From positions 142,619,988 through 142,683,987 of the forward strand of contig JASDDO010000001.1 in assembly GCA_030015575.1 (NCBI GenBank): a stretch of DNA of 64,000 nucleotides. Direction: 5' to 3'. The notes under the pieces were generated by a model. The model did no database searches. It was given only the letters and a program-made list of their open reading frames with translations, and was not told where the DNA came from. The DNA comes from Agapanthus africanus. Its lineage: Eukaryota; Streptophyta; Magnoliopsida; Asparagales; Amaryllidaceae. Of this stretch, positions 40,480 to 51,123 are shown in pieces; the stretch's first letter is position 1, and the number at the start of each line of letters is the position of its first letter. The translations under genes and the position numbers were made by a program.

Positions 40480-40689
40480 CTATGTTTGTTGGCCTTCGTC
40501 AAGGCATAGCGATTGGTAGCTGCTGGGTATTCATATGTAGCATAGATAGATGCGTTGGTTTGGGACAGTCGTATTACTTTGTTGGCCTTCGTCAAGGGTA
40601 TATACGGGTGGGTTCAAATTAACCTGGACAATGATAGGTAGAACTTGACATGTGACTTATGATTTGTTGGCCTTCGTCAAGGTCATAAG
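40480..40689 (+). promoter_or_regulatory. leader hairpin trio of Copia D
   Basis: The core TTGTTGGCCTTCGTCAAGG is identical at all three sites. Arms: CTATG (40480-40484) / CATAG (40505-40509); CGTAT (40570-40574) / ATACG (40602-40606); CTTATGA (40656-40662) / TCATAAG (40683-40689). All arms pair perfectly. The core also pairs internally: TTGGC with GTCAA, one wobble. Confidence 0.7.
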
Positions 40690-41175
40690 AGCATGGGGCA
40701 AAAATCCACATCGGGAGTTTCTAAAGAAACTGAAACTTGCTAGTGCTGCATACCATTTGGAGTGTGATAATATTGGTAGGATTCCTTCAGGTTATCACAC
40801 AATGATATTTGGATCCCGATCCTACTGTGAGTATCCGCTACTCCTCGGGAGATTTTTTTACTAACACAATCAATGCTATAAACCAAGTAGGTGTCTAAAA
40901 CGGTGTTAGCGGGGCTATGCCTCTAGGAAAAAGAGGTTATATAATTAAGGAACTTCATGAAAGCGTTGGAAAACCTCTATCGAAGTACCAACACCAGCCT
41001 GGCCGAAAGGTTAAGCAAGTATTGTAGGGTGAGATTAATCCTGACTAATTCTTTTTTTATGATTTGAGGAAGATTCGAGAAACAGTGGGAGCCATCCTAT
41101 TTAGATAAACTAAAAACCAATCTAAAGTTGCAAGAGCATCCTGTTGAGTGTTTCTTCTATCTCTCCTAATTGCAG

Positions 41176-43350
41176 CAACCAGGTGACCAGATTAGGTTAT
41201 GGTTAGATAATATCTATAACTGAGTTTTACTATATTGACTGGCAAAGGTTTGTCCAGATGTCCATTCCTACGACAAGCTAGACCACCTTCTTACTACTAA
41301 AGCCCCTGCCGTCCTAGGTTCATATTCCACCGTCACGGATGATATCTATAAGACAAGGAAAAAAGACCGTGCGAATGCCAAGTGCCTCGTGTTGGCCTCA
41401 GTAGATGTTGTATACCAGAGGCAGCACGAGAAGATGGACTTAATTTCCATCTTCCTCCATAAACAAGATTTATATGGAGAGCAATCTCGTATCACAAGAT
41501 ATGAGATCTCGAAGGAATTGCTTCAAACGAGGTTGGATGTCGGGTCATCTGTAGGGAACCACGTCCTTACAATGATCAGCTGTATTAAAACAGCTCACGG
41601 ACCTGGAGACCACGTTGGAGAACGAGTCATATATTGACTTAATTCTACATCCCTACCTTCTACTTATGCCCAGGGGAAGAAAGTTGTACTTCCAGTTGAG
41701 GGCACCCTGAAGGAAACCAGGGAGACACCCGCTCTGCTTATTGGGGAATCTTCCTCTTCTGGATCCAAGGCAAACGCCAAGGATGAGAAGAAGAAGACCT
41801 CCACAAAGCCGATAGGCGGCGTTAGTAAGGTAGAAGAAAGGGAAGGGCAAAAGTTTCAGGGCTAACAGTAGGGAAAGAGGGATGTTCCTATTGTCACGGG
41901 AAAGGACATTGGCAGAAGGAATGCAGGGCTTGGAAAACCAGAATCCAGGATCCGAAGCATGTTGTGGCTTCGACTTCGGGTGTGTTTGTGATTGAAAACA
42001 GTCTGTCAATTAACTCTACTTCCTGGGTACTAGATACCAGATCATGATCTCATTTCTGTAATTCTTTACAAGGTTTGAGAAACTGTAGAATTATCAGGGC
42101 AGGTGATATGACTCTCAGTGTTACTAACGGAATGAGCATGGACGCTGTATCCGTAGGGTATATCACCTAGGATTGACAAATGGGAAGATATTGATTTTAC
42201 AAAACTGTTTGTGTGTACCTAGTCTAATTTGTAAGCGATGTGGCCTACATCCACCTAAATCAAAGTTTGATTGGGTCAGGTACACTAGAGGACAGTATAT
42301 ACGTATTAGATCAAGCTCAGGTTTTCAACGTCCAGAACACACTTAAAAGAAAAGTCTCCATATTTAAATATGACTTTCTTATGGCATTGTAGGCAGGGTC
42401 GCATCAATGAAACAAGGTTGATGAAGTTACATAGAGAGGGTTATTCGGATCCGTTCGAATATCAGTCTTATGCAACTTGTCGATCATATCTCATAGGAAA
42501 GATGACAAAGACTCCGTTCACTGGACACGGAGTAAGAGCGAGCGAGCTCTTGGGACTCATACACAGCGAGGTGTGTGGTCCAATTTCTACATAAGCATGA
42601 AGTGGTTATTCTTATTTCATTACTTTTACGGATGTTTTCTCCAGGTATGAACATGTCTTCTTATTGAAACATAGATCCGAGGCCTTTGAGAAATTCCGAG
42701 AATATAAGAATGAAGTGGAAAAACAAACAGAGATCTGATTGACGTGATGAATACTTAAATGCCGAGTTCCTGGATTACATAAAAGAGAATAGAATTCTCT
42801 CTTAGCTTACTCTTCCATACACACCACAACATAACGGTGTATCGGAAAGGCGGAATCAAACCTTATTGGTTATGGTTCGTCAAACACTGAGTTACCGCGC
42901 TCATTCTAAGGTTATGCACTAGAATCGGCTGCATATCTTTTAAATAAGGTTTCTACCAAGATTGTGCCTACCACACCATATCAGATGTGGAGTGGAAAGA
43001 AACCCTATCTTCAGTACCTAAAGACATAGGGATATCCAGCTTTTGTGAAAAAGCAGTATGAGGATAAGTTCAAGGCACGCTCAATACTGTGTAGCTTTGT
43101 GGGATACCCAAAGAACTCTAGGGGGTATCTTTTCTATTACGCAGAGGAACAAAAGGTTTTGTTTCTCATCATGCCCATTTTTTAGAAAATCATTTTTCTA
43201 GAAAAAGGATAGTGGGAGCGCAATAGAACTGGAAGAAATTTCAGAACCACAAACTATTACTGAAAGCATGGTAGAACCAGAAGTTTCAGAAGAACCGGAC
43301 ATCCCCGCGCTACTCCGAAGGACTAGTAGGCAGTCTCATCTACCCGAGAG
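41176..43350 (+). pseudogene. Copia D gag, protease and integrase remnants
   Basis: Heavily broken. The gag zinc knuckle is intact (CSYCHGKGHWQKEC near 41885-41926), unlike in Copia 1. The protease site reads DTRS instead of DTGS, followed by a stop. Integrase zinc words (CRQGRINE, CRSYLIGKMTK) at 42385-42510 and a PQHNGVSERRN-like segment near 42825 remain. Ends at 43350 in the integrase-RT linker, where Copia 3 is inserted. Confidence 0.8.
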
Positions 43351-43355
43351 ATACT
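43351..43355. repeat. target-site duplication of Copia 3 (left)
   Basis: ATACT, repeated at 53274-53278. Confidence 0.95.
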
Positions 43356-45506
43356 TGTTGGGTCCACGTTACCCACCTCGGTCCTTTCGGGGAGGCGGAA
43401 TAGGTAAAACGAAAATTTTCCTAACTAGGTAACATGGACCGTTTCATGAAGGATCATCGCTAAACAAAAACTAACAAAAACTACAAGTACTAACTACTAT
43501 GTAGAATGGTTATACCTTGGTCTTGAACTCCTTCTCTTCTTGTTGTGGTTCTCCCTCTTGCTTGCTCCTTGTAGTTGCTTGAACGGATCCTCCTCGTCGT
43601 CTCCTCTTTGCCATAGATGGATCCACCCGAGGGCCTCGAACTTGAGCTCCTATCTCAATCTAGAGATCACTAAGGTGCTTGGTTTGCTAAACCTAGTACC
43701 TTAGAGTGAGTAGAGAAGATTTGTGGTGGTTTTGTCTCAAAAGTTCACGACTTCCAACTCATAGAACACTTGAACCTTGAGAGAGGAAGAGAAAGAAGAG
43801 AGAGCTTTTCTTTCTAGGAGAGAGAAAGGAAAATGATAGAATGAGCTCTCATAATCCAACCCTTCTCACAAAAGTGAGAATCATGATAATAATAATAATA
43901 ATTAAGTATATGGTGATGGTTAGTTTCAGTGACCATTATCATTTCATGCTATGATGGCATTATGTAAACAACAAGCAAGCAAAAGTCATACCCATGAAAT
44001 GATAGCCATGAAATGATGATGGTCAACAAGTCCAAAATGGTCAACCGGTCAACAAAGTCAACAAGTCGACAAAAGTCAAACTTTTAACTCAACCATGACA
44101 CAATAATACTTAATTAATATTATTAATCATATATCATATTCTCATTCGGGTTAAGAGAAAAGTCAATGATCAGCAAGTCAACCAAAGTCAAATGGTCAAC
44201 AACCCTAATGAGAATCCTCTGCCTCTGCCTCTGTCTCTGTCAACTGTGCATACACACTCGTATCCGTGCTCCAAGGAACACGAATACACTGAGACAAAAC
44301 CAATCCCAAAACAGTTACTAGGATCTGGCTTAAACCAAAGCCCGCTAGTAACTACTGTCCGGACACCAAACGTGCACAAGTGTGCGGATGTGAACGAATC
44401 CCGTCGCAAAAACATGCAACCTCTACTCAATTTTGCCCAAAGGCGAGTAACCCTTTGTGTGGGACTCTAAAGGCTCGACACTACGCTGGCAGTGGGTTTA
44501 ACCACAGACCGCAAGCGGTACTAGCTGTACGTAACGATCCCCAGGTAAATGCCGATAAGAAAACTGATGAGGTAAACCCATCGAACTCCTACTGAGCCTG
44601 AATATGACAATCTCCGTACATTCCGGTCTGTTCGTCTGAGAATATCGCATGGCGGGCCTAGAGGGGCGGTAAACGTCAGTCCCCTAATAGCGGTACAAGT
44701 CGTGTCGGAGTGTAGCCCAAAACACCCTGAGAATCTACTGGAAAACCTACCAGCAATTCTCGCTTGCCCTGGGCAGGGACTTTGTGTAATGGCTCTCCTA
44801 GACACAGCGCGATATCAACCCCCAATACGGGAAGAGACGAATCCTGTCTAACCGTCACTGCCTCCAAGTGCTTCGGGGCTGCACCCAACTACTACCTGTT
44901 TGCACGACTCAGTAGAGCCATGGTAGGATAGTAATCTAAGAACAGTGGGAACACACTCGAGGCGAAGTGACAGTGTCAAGTCAGCGGACTAAGCTGTACT
45001 CATGTCACCTGGGAACTGTTAACTGACGATAGGTATAATACCAACCAACAGTTCCCGACGAGTCCTGTCCAGTGTACTCGTAACCCAACGAGCACCTGCA
45101 TACTATCTCCAGTACGACGTACTGATGGCCATGGGACAGACCATCTCCCCTGCTGGGAAGAGAAGCGTATGCACCAGTCTACTCTGGAGTATCGATGGCC
45201 TGTCTCGATAATCCTACGACTAGGAACCAAAATAAGGATGTACTTATGGACTACCCAGCCCCCACTAGTGTCATCGCCATCACAACGCCGGTAGTCAAGC
45301 AAAAATCCTAAGGGCTTTACCAATATGTTTTTAGCGATATGTTAAAAGAAACATATACACATATTAAGATAGAAACAAACCAAGTAGCATACTACTATAT
45401 CGAGCAAGACTGTCGTAAAACCATATATATATATCCCAAGCCTCCAAAATGTATTATACAAACCAGTACTATACAATAATGGCCTCTAGGGCATACATAT
45501 CTAACA
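43356..45506 (-). repeat. 3' LTR of Copia 3
   Basis: In element sense it begins TGTTAGATATGTATGCCC after the polypurine tract AAAGTGGGAGAT and ends GGACCCAACA. It contains an (ATA)n run near 43888, words built on GTCAA (44030-44200), CCTCTGCCTCTGCCTCTGT (44217) and the hairpin at 45011-45056. Confidence 0.95.
45011..45056 (-). promoter_or_regulatory. conserved LTR hairpin (Copia 3, 3' LTR)
   Basis: GGGAACTGTT (45011-45020) and AACAGTTCCC (45047-45056) are perfect complements, with an inner GGTATAATACC palindrome. Compared with Copia D both arms changed in step (GCT/AGC to GTT/AAC). Confidence 0.7.
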
Positions 45507-45561
45507 ATCTCCCACTTTCACTAAAGCCAGTAATTGGTGTACCGCATACCCAACGTCTATA

Positions 45562-46503
45562 CTAAGGCCAGCTGCCGGCGTACCGCATACTCAATAGCTC
45601 AAAAAGTCGCTCGAACTGTGTTTGAGGGAGGGCCTTCGTGAATGGATCCGCTGTGTTGTCTTTTGTGTCCAGTCTCCGTACCTCGATCTCTTGGCGATCA
45701 ATGATCTCCCTGATCAGGTGATACCGCCTTAAGATGTGTCTGGATTTCTGATGGGACCTTGGTTCCTTCGCTAAAGCTGTAGCCCCTTTGTTATCGCAAT
45801 ACAAAGGTATTAGGTCAACAATGGACGGAACCACCTGAAGTTCACTAATGAACTTCTTCATCCAGACCGCTTCTTTTGCGGCATCGCTTGCAGCAATGTA
45901 TTTAGCCTCCATCGTCGAGTCTGCGACGGTATCCTGTTTGGAACTCCTCCAACATACCGCCCCTCCATTGAGGGTAAACACAAAACCCGAGACAGACTTG
46001 CTGTCATCTTTATCACTCTGGAAGCTTGAATCGGTAAAGGACTCGACCTTGAGGTCTCCATTACCGTAAACCAGGAACATATCCTTAGTCCTTCTCAGGT
46101 ACTTGAAAATGTTCTTCACTGCCGTCCAGTGGTTCTCACCTGGGTCTGACTGATACCGGCTCACCACGCTCAGCGCGTAAGCTACATCTGGTCTTGTATA
46201 TAGCATCGCATACATTATAGATCCTACCGCCGAAGCATAGGGTATAGTGCTCATGCGAACCCTCTCCTCGTCAGTCTTAGGAGACATCTTCTTGGAGAGG
46301 GTAATTCCGTGCAATGCGGGTATGTTACCGTGCTTAGAATCCTCCATACTAAATCTCTTTAGTACGGTCTCTATGTACCCGGACTGCGAAAGTCCCAGTA
46401 GTCTCTTGGATCTATCTCTGTAGATCTTGATCCCCAGAATGTACAAGGCATCACCCAGGTCCTTCATGGAGAACCGTTGTGACAAGAATAGCTTGACCGA
46501 TTA
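45562..46503 (-). pseudogene. Copia 3 RT thumb and RNase H, open after a TAA
   Basis: The frame continues unbroken from a TAA (46503-46501) to the natural stop after AGSWP at 45562. It contains FSMKDLGDALYILGIKI, RPDVAYALSVVSRYQ, the RNase H Asp in ESFTDSSFQSDKDD, VADSTMEAKYIAA, and the tail DNKGATALAKEPRSHQKS. It is the best-preserved RNase H of the window. Because the TAA is the only break between this and RT, readthrough would restore one frame here; whether this happens is unknown. Confidence 0.88.
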
Positions 46504-47124
46504 TAGCATAGGAATGTCATTTCCTATCAAAAGAATGTCGTCCACGTACAAGACTAGGAACACGACAGTTCGTCCTACAATCTTCTTATAGACACAAGGT
46601 TCATCTTCGTTCTTGATGAAATCAAATTCCTTGATTGCCTCATCAAAACAGATGTTCCAGCTCCGCGATGCCTTCTTCAATCCATAAATGGATTTAAGTA
46701 ACTTGCACACCTTTCCGCTGCTCCCACTGTCTACGAAACCTTCTGGCTGATCCATGTAAACGCACTCTTCTAAACAGCCGTTTAGAAAAGCCGTTTTGAC
46801 GTCCATTTGCCAGATTTCATAGTCATGGAAGGTAGCAATGGCAAGTAGGATCCGAATGGATTTGAGCATATCCACTGGAGAAAAAGTTTCGTCATAGTCT
46901 AAACCAGGTCTTTGACGAAAACCTTTTGCAACGAGTCTAGCCTTATAGGTTTCCACCTGCCCATCTACACCAAGTTTCCTTTTGTAGATCCATTTGCATC
47001 CAACGGGTTTTACCCCAGGTCCACACTTTATTGGTGTACATGGACTCCATTTCAGATTGCATTGCATCCAGCCACTTATCAGAGTCCCTACTGATAATGG
47101 CCTGCCTGAAACTGGTAGAGTCAT
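46501..47124 (-). pseudogene. Copia 3 reverse transcriptase, ended by TAA
   Basis: Open frame with GCKWIYKRKLGVDGQ, LDYDETFSPV, IWQMDVKTAFLNG, EECVYMDQPEGF and the catalytic YVDD (46537-46548). It stops at TAA directly after IGNDIPML. Upstream, a frameshift near 47030 separates it from the integrase/RT-entry frame. All visible catalytic residues are kept. Confidence 0.9.
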
Positions 47125-47740
47125 CTTCTTCCAAGATGCAATCCTCTCGAACCCCGTCTATGAGAAAACCGTAGTATCTCTCGGGCGGATGAGAAATCCT
47201 ACCAGATCTGCGGAGTGGCTGAGGTTCGTTGGGTGTAACTGAATCTAGCGGTTCCTCCAAATCTTTAGTTAAAGTTTGTGTTTCTGGAATTTCATCTAGT
47301 TCTATCGTGCTGCCACTAATATTTTTAACAAGAAATTCTTTTTCCAAAAATGTGGCATTCCTGGAAACAATTATCTTCTGTTCCTCTGCATGGTAGAATA
47401 GATACCCACTTGAATCTTTTGGGTATCCCACAAACTTACATAAAACTGCCCGTGCCTCAAGTTTGTCTGGGTTCTGCTTTTTGACATAAGCTGGGCAACC
47501 CCAAATCTTAATACGTTTAAGATACAAACTCTTACCACTCCATATTTCAAAAGGAGTCTTAGGCACGGATTTGGATGGAACTTGATTCAATAGATGTGCT
47601 GCTGTTAAAAGCGCATGTCCCCAGAATGAAAGAGGCAACTCAGCACTACTCATCACGGAGCGAACCATATCCAATATGGTACGATTCCTCCGTTCCGATA
47701 CACCATTGTGCTGTGGTGTATAAGGAGGAGAGAATACCAT
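46943..47740 (-). pseudogene. Copia 3 integrase C-terminal half and RT entry
   Basis: 265 open codons starting with the Glu region (TPQHNGVSERRNRT). They continue through FWGHALLTAAHLLNQVPSK, WGCPAYVKK and GYPKDSSGYLFY to the linker and the RT entry word KWLDAMQSEMESMYTNKVW, after which the frame is lost (~47030). The target-site word for Copia 3 in Copia D corresponds to the ERYYGFL segment of this protein. Confidence 0.9.
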
Positions 47741-47795
47741 TCTCTTTTAAGTAATCTAGGAATTCTCTGCTTAAGTACTCCCCTCCTCTATCTTA

Positions 47796-48818
47796 TCAGA
47801 GGATCTTGATACTTTTGCTAGTCTGGTTCTCTACTTCGTTTCTGAATTCCTTGAATTTCTCAAAAGTTTCAGATTTATGTTTCATAAGATACACATATCC
47901 GAATCTAGAGAGATCGTCAGTGAATGTGATGAAGTACGAGAACCCACCCCTTGCATGTATAGACATCGGACCACATACATCACTGTGTACGAGTCCCAAG
48001 AGCTCTGCTGCCCTTTCTCCATGTCCGGTGAACGGAGATTTGGTCATCTTTCCTTTGAGACAAGACTGACAAGTTTCATAAGATGAAAACTCGAACGTAT
48101 TCAAGAGTCCATCTTTATGCAACTTACTTAGCATTTTCTCTCCGATATGACCAAGTCTACAATACCACAAGTAGGATTCATTCGTATCTGAATTCTTCCT
48201 CTTGCGTGTGTTTTGTACATTGAGAACTGTATTCTGATTTAGAACGTAGATACCATTACACAGTGTACCTTCTGCAACCAGTACCTTATGAAGGTAGATG
48301 TTCATGATATTTCTATCAAGAACAAAGTTATATCCATCTTTATCGAGTAAAGAAACTGATATGATGTTGCAAACCATGGAAGGTACATAGTAGCAATCGT
48401 TCAAAATCATAGTATTGCCATTTGGTAGTACTAGGTGATATTCACCGACGGCTGCAGCATTAACTTGTGCTCCGTTCGCTACTTTGAGCGACATATCACC
48501 AGGTACAACTATCCTACTTTTTCTCAGTCCCTGCAATAGATTACAGATATGAGATCCTGATCCGGTATCAAGTACCCAGGAGGTAGGGCTGACCGTAAAG
48601 CAGTTCTCAATTACAAGAACACCTGAAGTAGATGCAAAACCATGCTTCTTCTTCAACTGGGTATCCTTGGAATCCATACAATCCTCTTTCCCTTGCTCAT
48701 ACTTATGACTGTTATCGTAAGTTAGAGCTGAACCAACATTTCCCAGTCCCGAATAAGAATTCGGATCGGTCAAGCGATACATTTTATTATCTTGATTAGG
48801 GCATGAAATGGTTGCTAC
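47796..48818 (-). pseudogene. Copia 3 gag scrap, protease and N-terminal integrase
   Basis: Open from the leader splice-acceptor-like CCAG (48819-48822) to a TGA at 47796. About 45 codons of unrecognised, probably gag-derived sequence precede KKKHGFASTSG and the protease site LDTGSGSH. The usual gag LTGxNY, capsid and CCHC knuckle are absent, ~700 bp less than in Copia 1. Integrase zinc words WYCRLGHIGE and CQSCLKGK and the first Asp (SDVCGP) are intact. The segment with the second Asp just beyond 47796 is frameshifted. Confidence 0.9.
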
Positions 48819-49301
48819 CTGGAGAGAGAGAGAGAAAAGAAACACTCAGCGTGCGCTCTTGCAAGATTATATTGGTTTATTGATTTATCTAACCAGGATG
48901 GCTCCCACTGTTTCCTCAAATTCTTCTTCAAACCTTTAAAAGAAGAACTAGTCAGGATTAATCGCACGTCACAATACTTTCTTAATCTTTCAGCTAGGCT
49001 GGTGTTGGTACTTCGAGGGAGGTTTTCCAACACTTTCGCGAAGTTCCTTAATTAAATAACCTCTTTTCCCTGGAGGCGTAGCCCCGCTAACACCGTTCTA
49101 GACACCTACTTGGTTTATAGCATTGATTGTTAAGTGAAATGTTCTCCCGAGAGTAATCCAACTCATCAGTGGGATCGGGATCCAACTATCATTGTGCGAT
49201 GACCTAGATGGAATCCACTCTAGTCACCACACTCCAGAAGGTATGCTGAATCTGCAAGTTTCAGTTTCTTTAGAAACTCCCGATGTTGATTTTTGCCCCT
49301 A

Positions 49302-49509
49302 GGACCCAAGTGATCTTGACACAGTCAACAAATCAAAGAGTCCTACTCAAGTTCAACCCGTCATTATCTTGATTGCATTAAACCCACCCGCATAACCCTT
49401 GACACAGTCAACAAGGTTACACGACTGTCCTAACCAATCATATTGTATCCAGCAGATAAGCAATACTCAGCTACCGTTCACTACGTCTTGACACAGTCAA
49501 CAAACGCAG
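49302..49509 (-). promoter_or_regulatory. leader hairpin trio of Copia 3
   Basis: The core TTGACACAGTCAACAA is the same at all three sites, and TTGAC/GTCAA makes it a perfect hairpin by itself. Arms: site 3 TGAT (49311-49314) / ATCA (49332-49335) with outer GGAC/GTCC (49302 and 49340); site 2 CGCATAACC (49389-49397) / GGTTACACG (49415-49423), two wobbles; site 1 CTACGT (49481-49486) / ACGCAG (49504-49509), one wobble. Confidence 0.7.
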
Positions 49510-50031
49510 CACGAATACTAAGTATAACTTATAAGAAATGACGGAGGGCTACGGCTGGGTTTTTGGCGAAAAACCCATTAACGTAATGAACTTGATATCG
49601 TTGAAGGAACGTGATACCCTTTTGAAATTATAGTGGCGAAAACTTTTGCTAAAGAGGTCACTCCCTGTGAAGGGATTTCGGCTCTTTCCTCGTCAAATGA
49701 GGTGCAGGATATTCCAAACTGAATACCTCGATGCGAAGCAAGAATAATCGACTATAGTGAAGTTATTACCCTGACGTAAACTTTTTGTCCAAGGGGTCAC
49801 TCCTGATGAAGGGATCTCGGCCCTTGCCTCGTCGACTGAGGTGCTGGGCATTCATAACTGAATACCTCTATGCAAAACAAAAGAGAGCGTCCTTGCAATA
49901 ACAACCTTTTTTTTTTGAAAAATTGTTCCAACAACGTTCTTTTTAGGTTTGTTTTCTTGCATTAATTTAATGTGTCCCATCAATTAATCCTACCATTGCA
50001 GAAAACAACGAAAATATGACGTAGCTTATGC

Positions 50032-50114
50032 CATCCGCATTCGCCACGGGGCCCCGTCATTACCCGTTAGGTTACTTAACTAACGACAGAGCGGGGGCTG
50101 GACTAGCGCGGATG
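50032..50114 (-). promoter_or_regulatory. conserved leader stem domain (Copia 3 copy)
   Basis: Outer CATCCGC (50032-50038) / GCGGATG (50108-50114), perfect. Inner CGTTAG (50065-50070) / CTAACG (50080-50085) with the reverse complement of the TTAAGTAAC loop. Confidence 0.65.
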
Positions 50115-51109
50115 CAAAACATAAGCAACGCCTAAATATATATCGTATAGATATATATACACATTCGTCAAATGCAATGATAGCCATTCCAGATCACAGA
50201 TGAACACATTGGTTATACTAGGAATCCGCATTCCGTACGAGCTTGTAACGAAAAACGGATTACACGGTCGCGATGAATAGCCAATACCCCACCCTAGACC
50301 CCTACGGGTGCGGCAAACTACCCGCCAAATACCCGAAGTGAAGCAACCTCCCTCAACATCATGAGTAGGCCACTCGGCACTTCGAGGTACCCGGTAGTTT
50401 GTGCACCCCTCCTTGGGTCTATCCTAGGAGCAAAAACAGTAAAAAGAAATTATACAATGATGGCTACAACCCCATCCCGGTTGTGCGGCCATATAAATAA
50501 TATTACATCAATTTACATATTACATGAATTGAAAGATAAACAAAACTCTCATCTCACAACCCCCCGGCTATTCATCCGTGACAATCCAATGAATTCATAT
50601 ACACATCATCAACAGGACAGATCACAGATATGTATAACCCCCACTAATCGACGTATAGCGATTAGCAGACGTTCAATACATATATCATATCACAGATATA
50701 ACCATTTAGCCAAAATTTGTAGAACTCCTATCAAAATACAAATTTGTAAATGCCCCCCAAAATAATATTTTTCTCTGGATAATCTGGGCAGGACAAAAAT
50801 ATCTCAAAAATCCCAGAACTCAAAACTAGGAATTCTGCAAGAAATCGGAGCCACGGCCGAGTCAACTCGGCCGCGGATCCGCGGCGGAACGCATGGTTTC
50901 GCCGCGGTTCCGCGGCGAGTTGGCCGAGTCATGGTCTCAAATTTCTTGGTTATTCCCAAAATACCCTGCTTGTATTTTTAAGGTATGTTAAAAAATTTTC
51001 AGAGCAGGTTTCAAAAACGGCAGAAAGCATGGGTTTCGGACATCGTTTTGGGATTTTTGCCGGATCGAAGTTCTAAAATCCTTGCTAACTGTTAGTTATT
51101 GTTTAGTTA

Positions 51110-51122
51110 GGCTCTGATACCA
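51110..51122 (-). other. primer-binding site of Copia 3
   Basis: GGCTCTGATACCA on the plus strand is the reverse complement of the initiator Met tRNA site TGGTATCAGAGCC, one base from the LTR. Confidence 0.95.
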
Positions 51123-51123
51123 A

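Larger units (their letters stand above)
39137..41175 (+). other. Copia D leader
   Basis: Non-coding. Contains GACGGCCGCGGAAGCACGGCG near 39330, the stem domain, the hairpin trio and a closing CTCTCCTAATTGCAG splice-acceptor-like end at 41175. The gag start codon expected just after it reads GTG instead of ATG. Confidence 0.75.
48819..51109 (-). other. Copia 3 leader
   Basis: Same organisation as the Copia A leader: stem domain (50032-50114), hairpin trio (49302-49509), a GGTCACTCC... duplication (~49660 and ~49797) and a pyrimidine-rich CTCTCTCTCCAG end at ~48819. The word GGCCGCGGATCCGCGGCGG near 50870, with CCGCGGTTCCGCGGCG at 50910, makes a GC-rich inverted pair. Confidence 0.75.
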
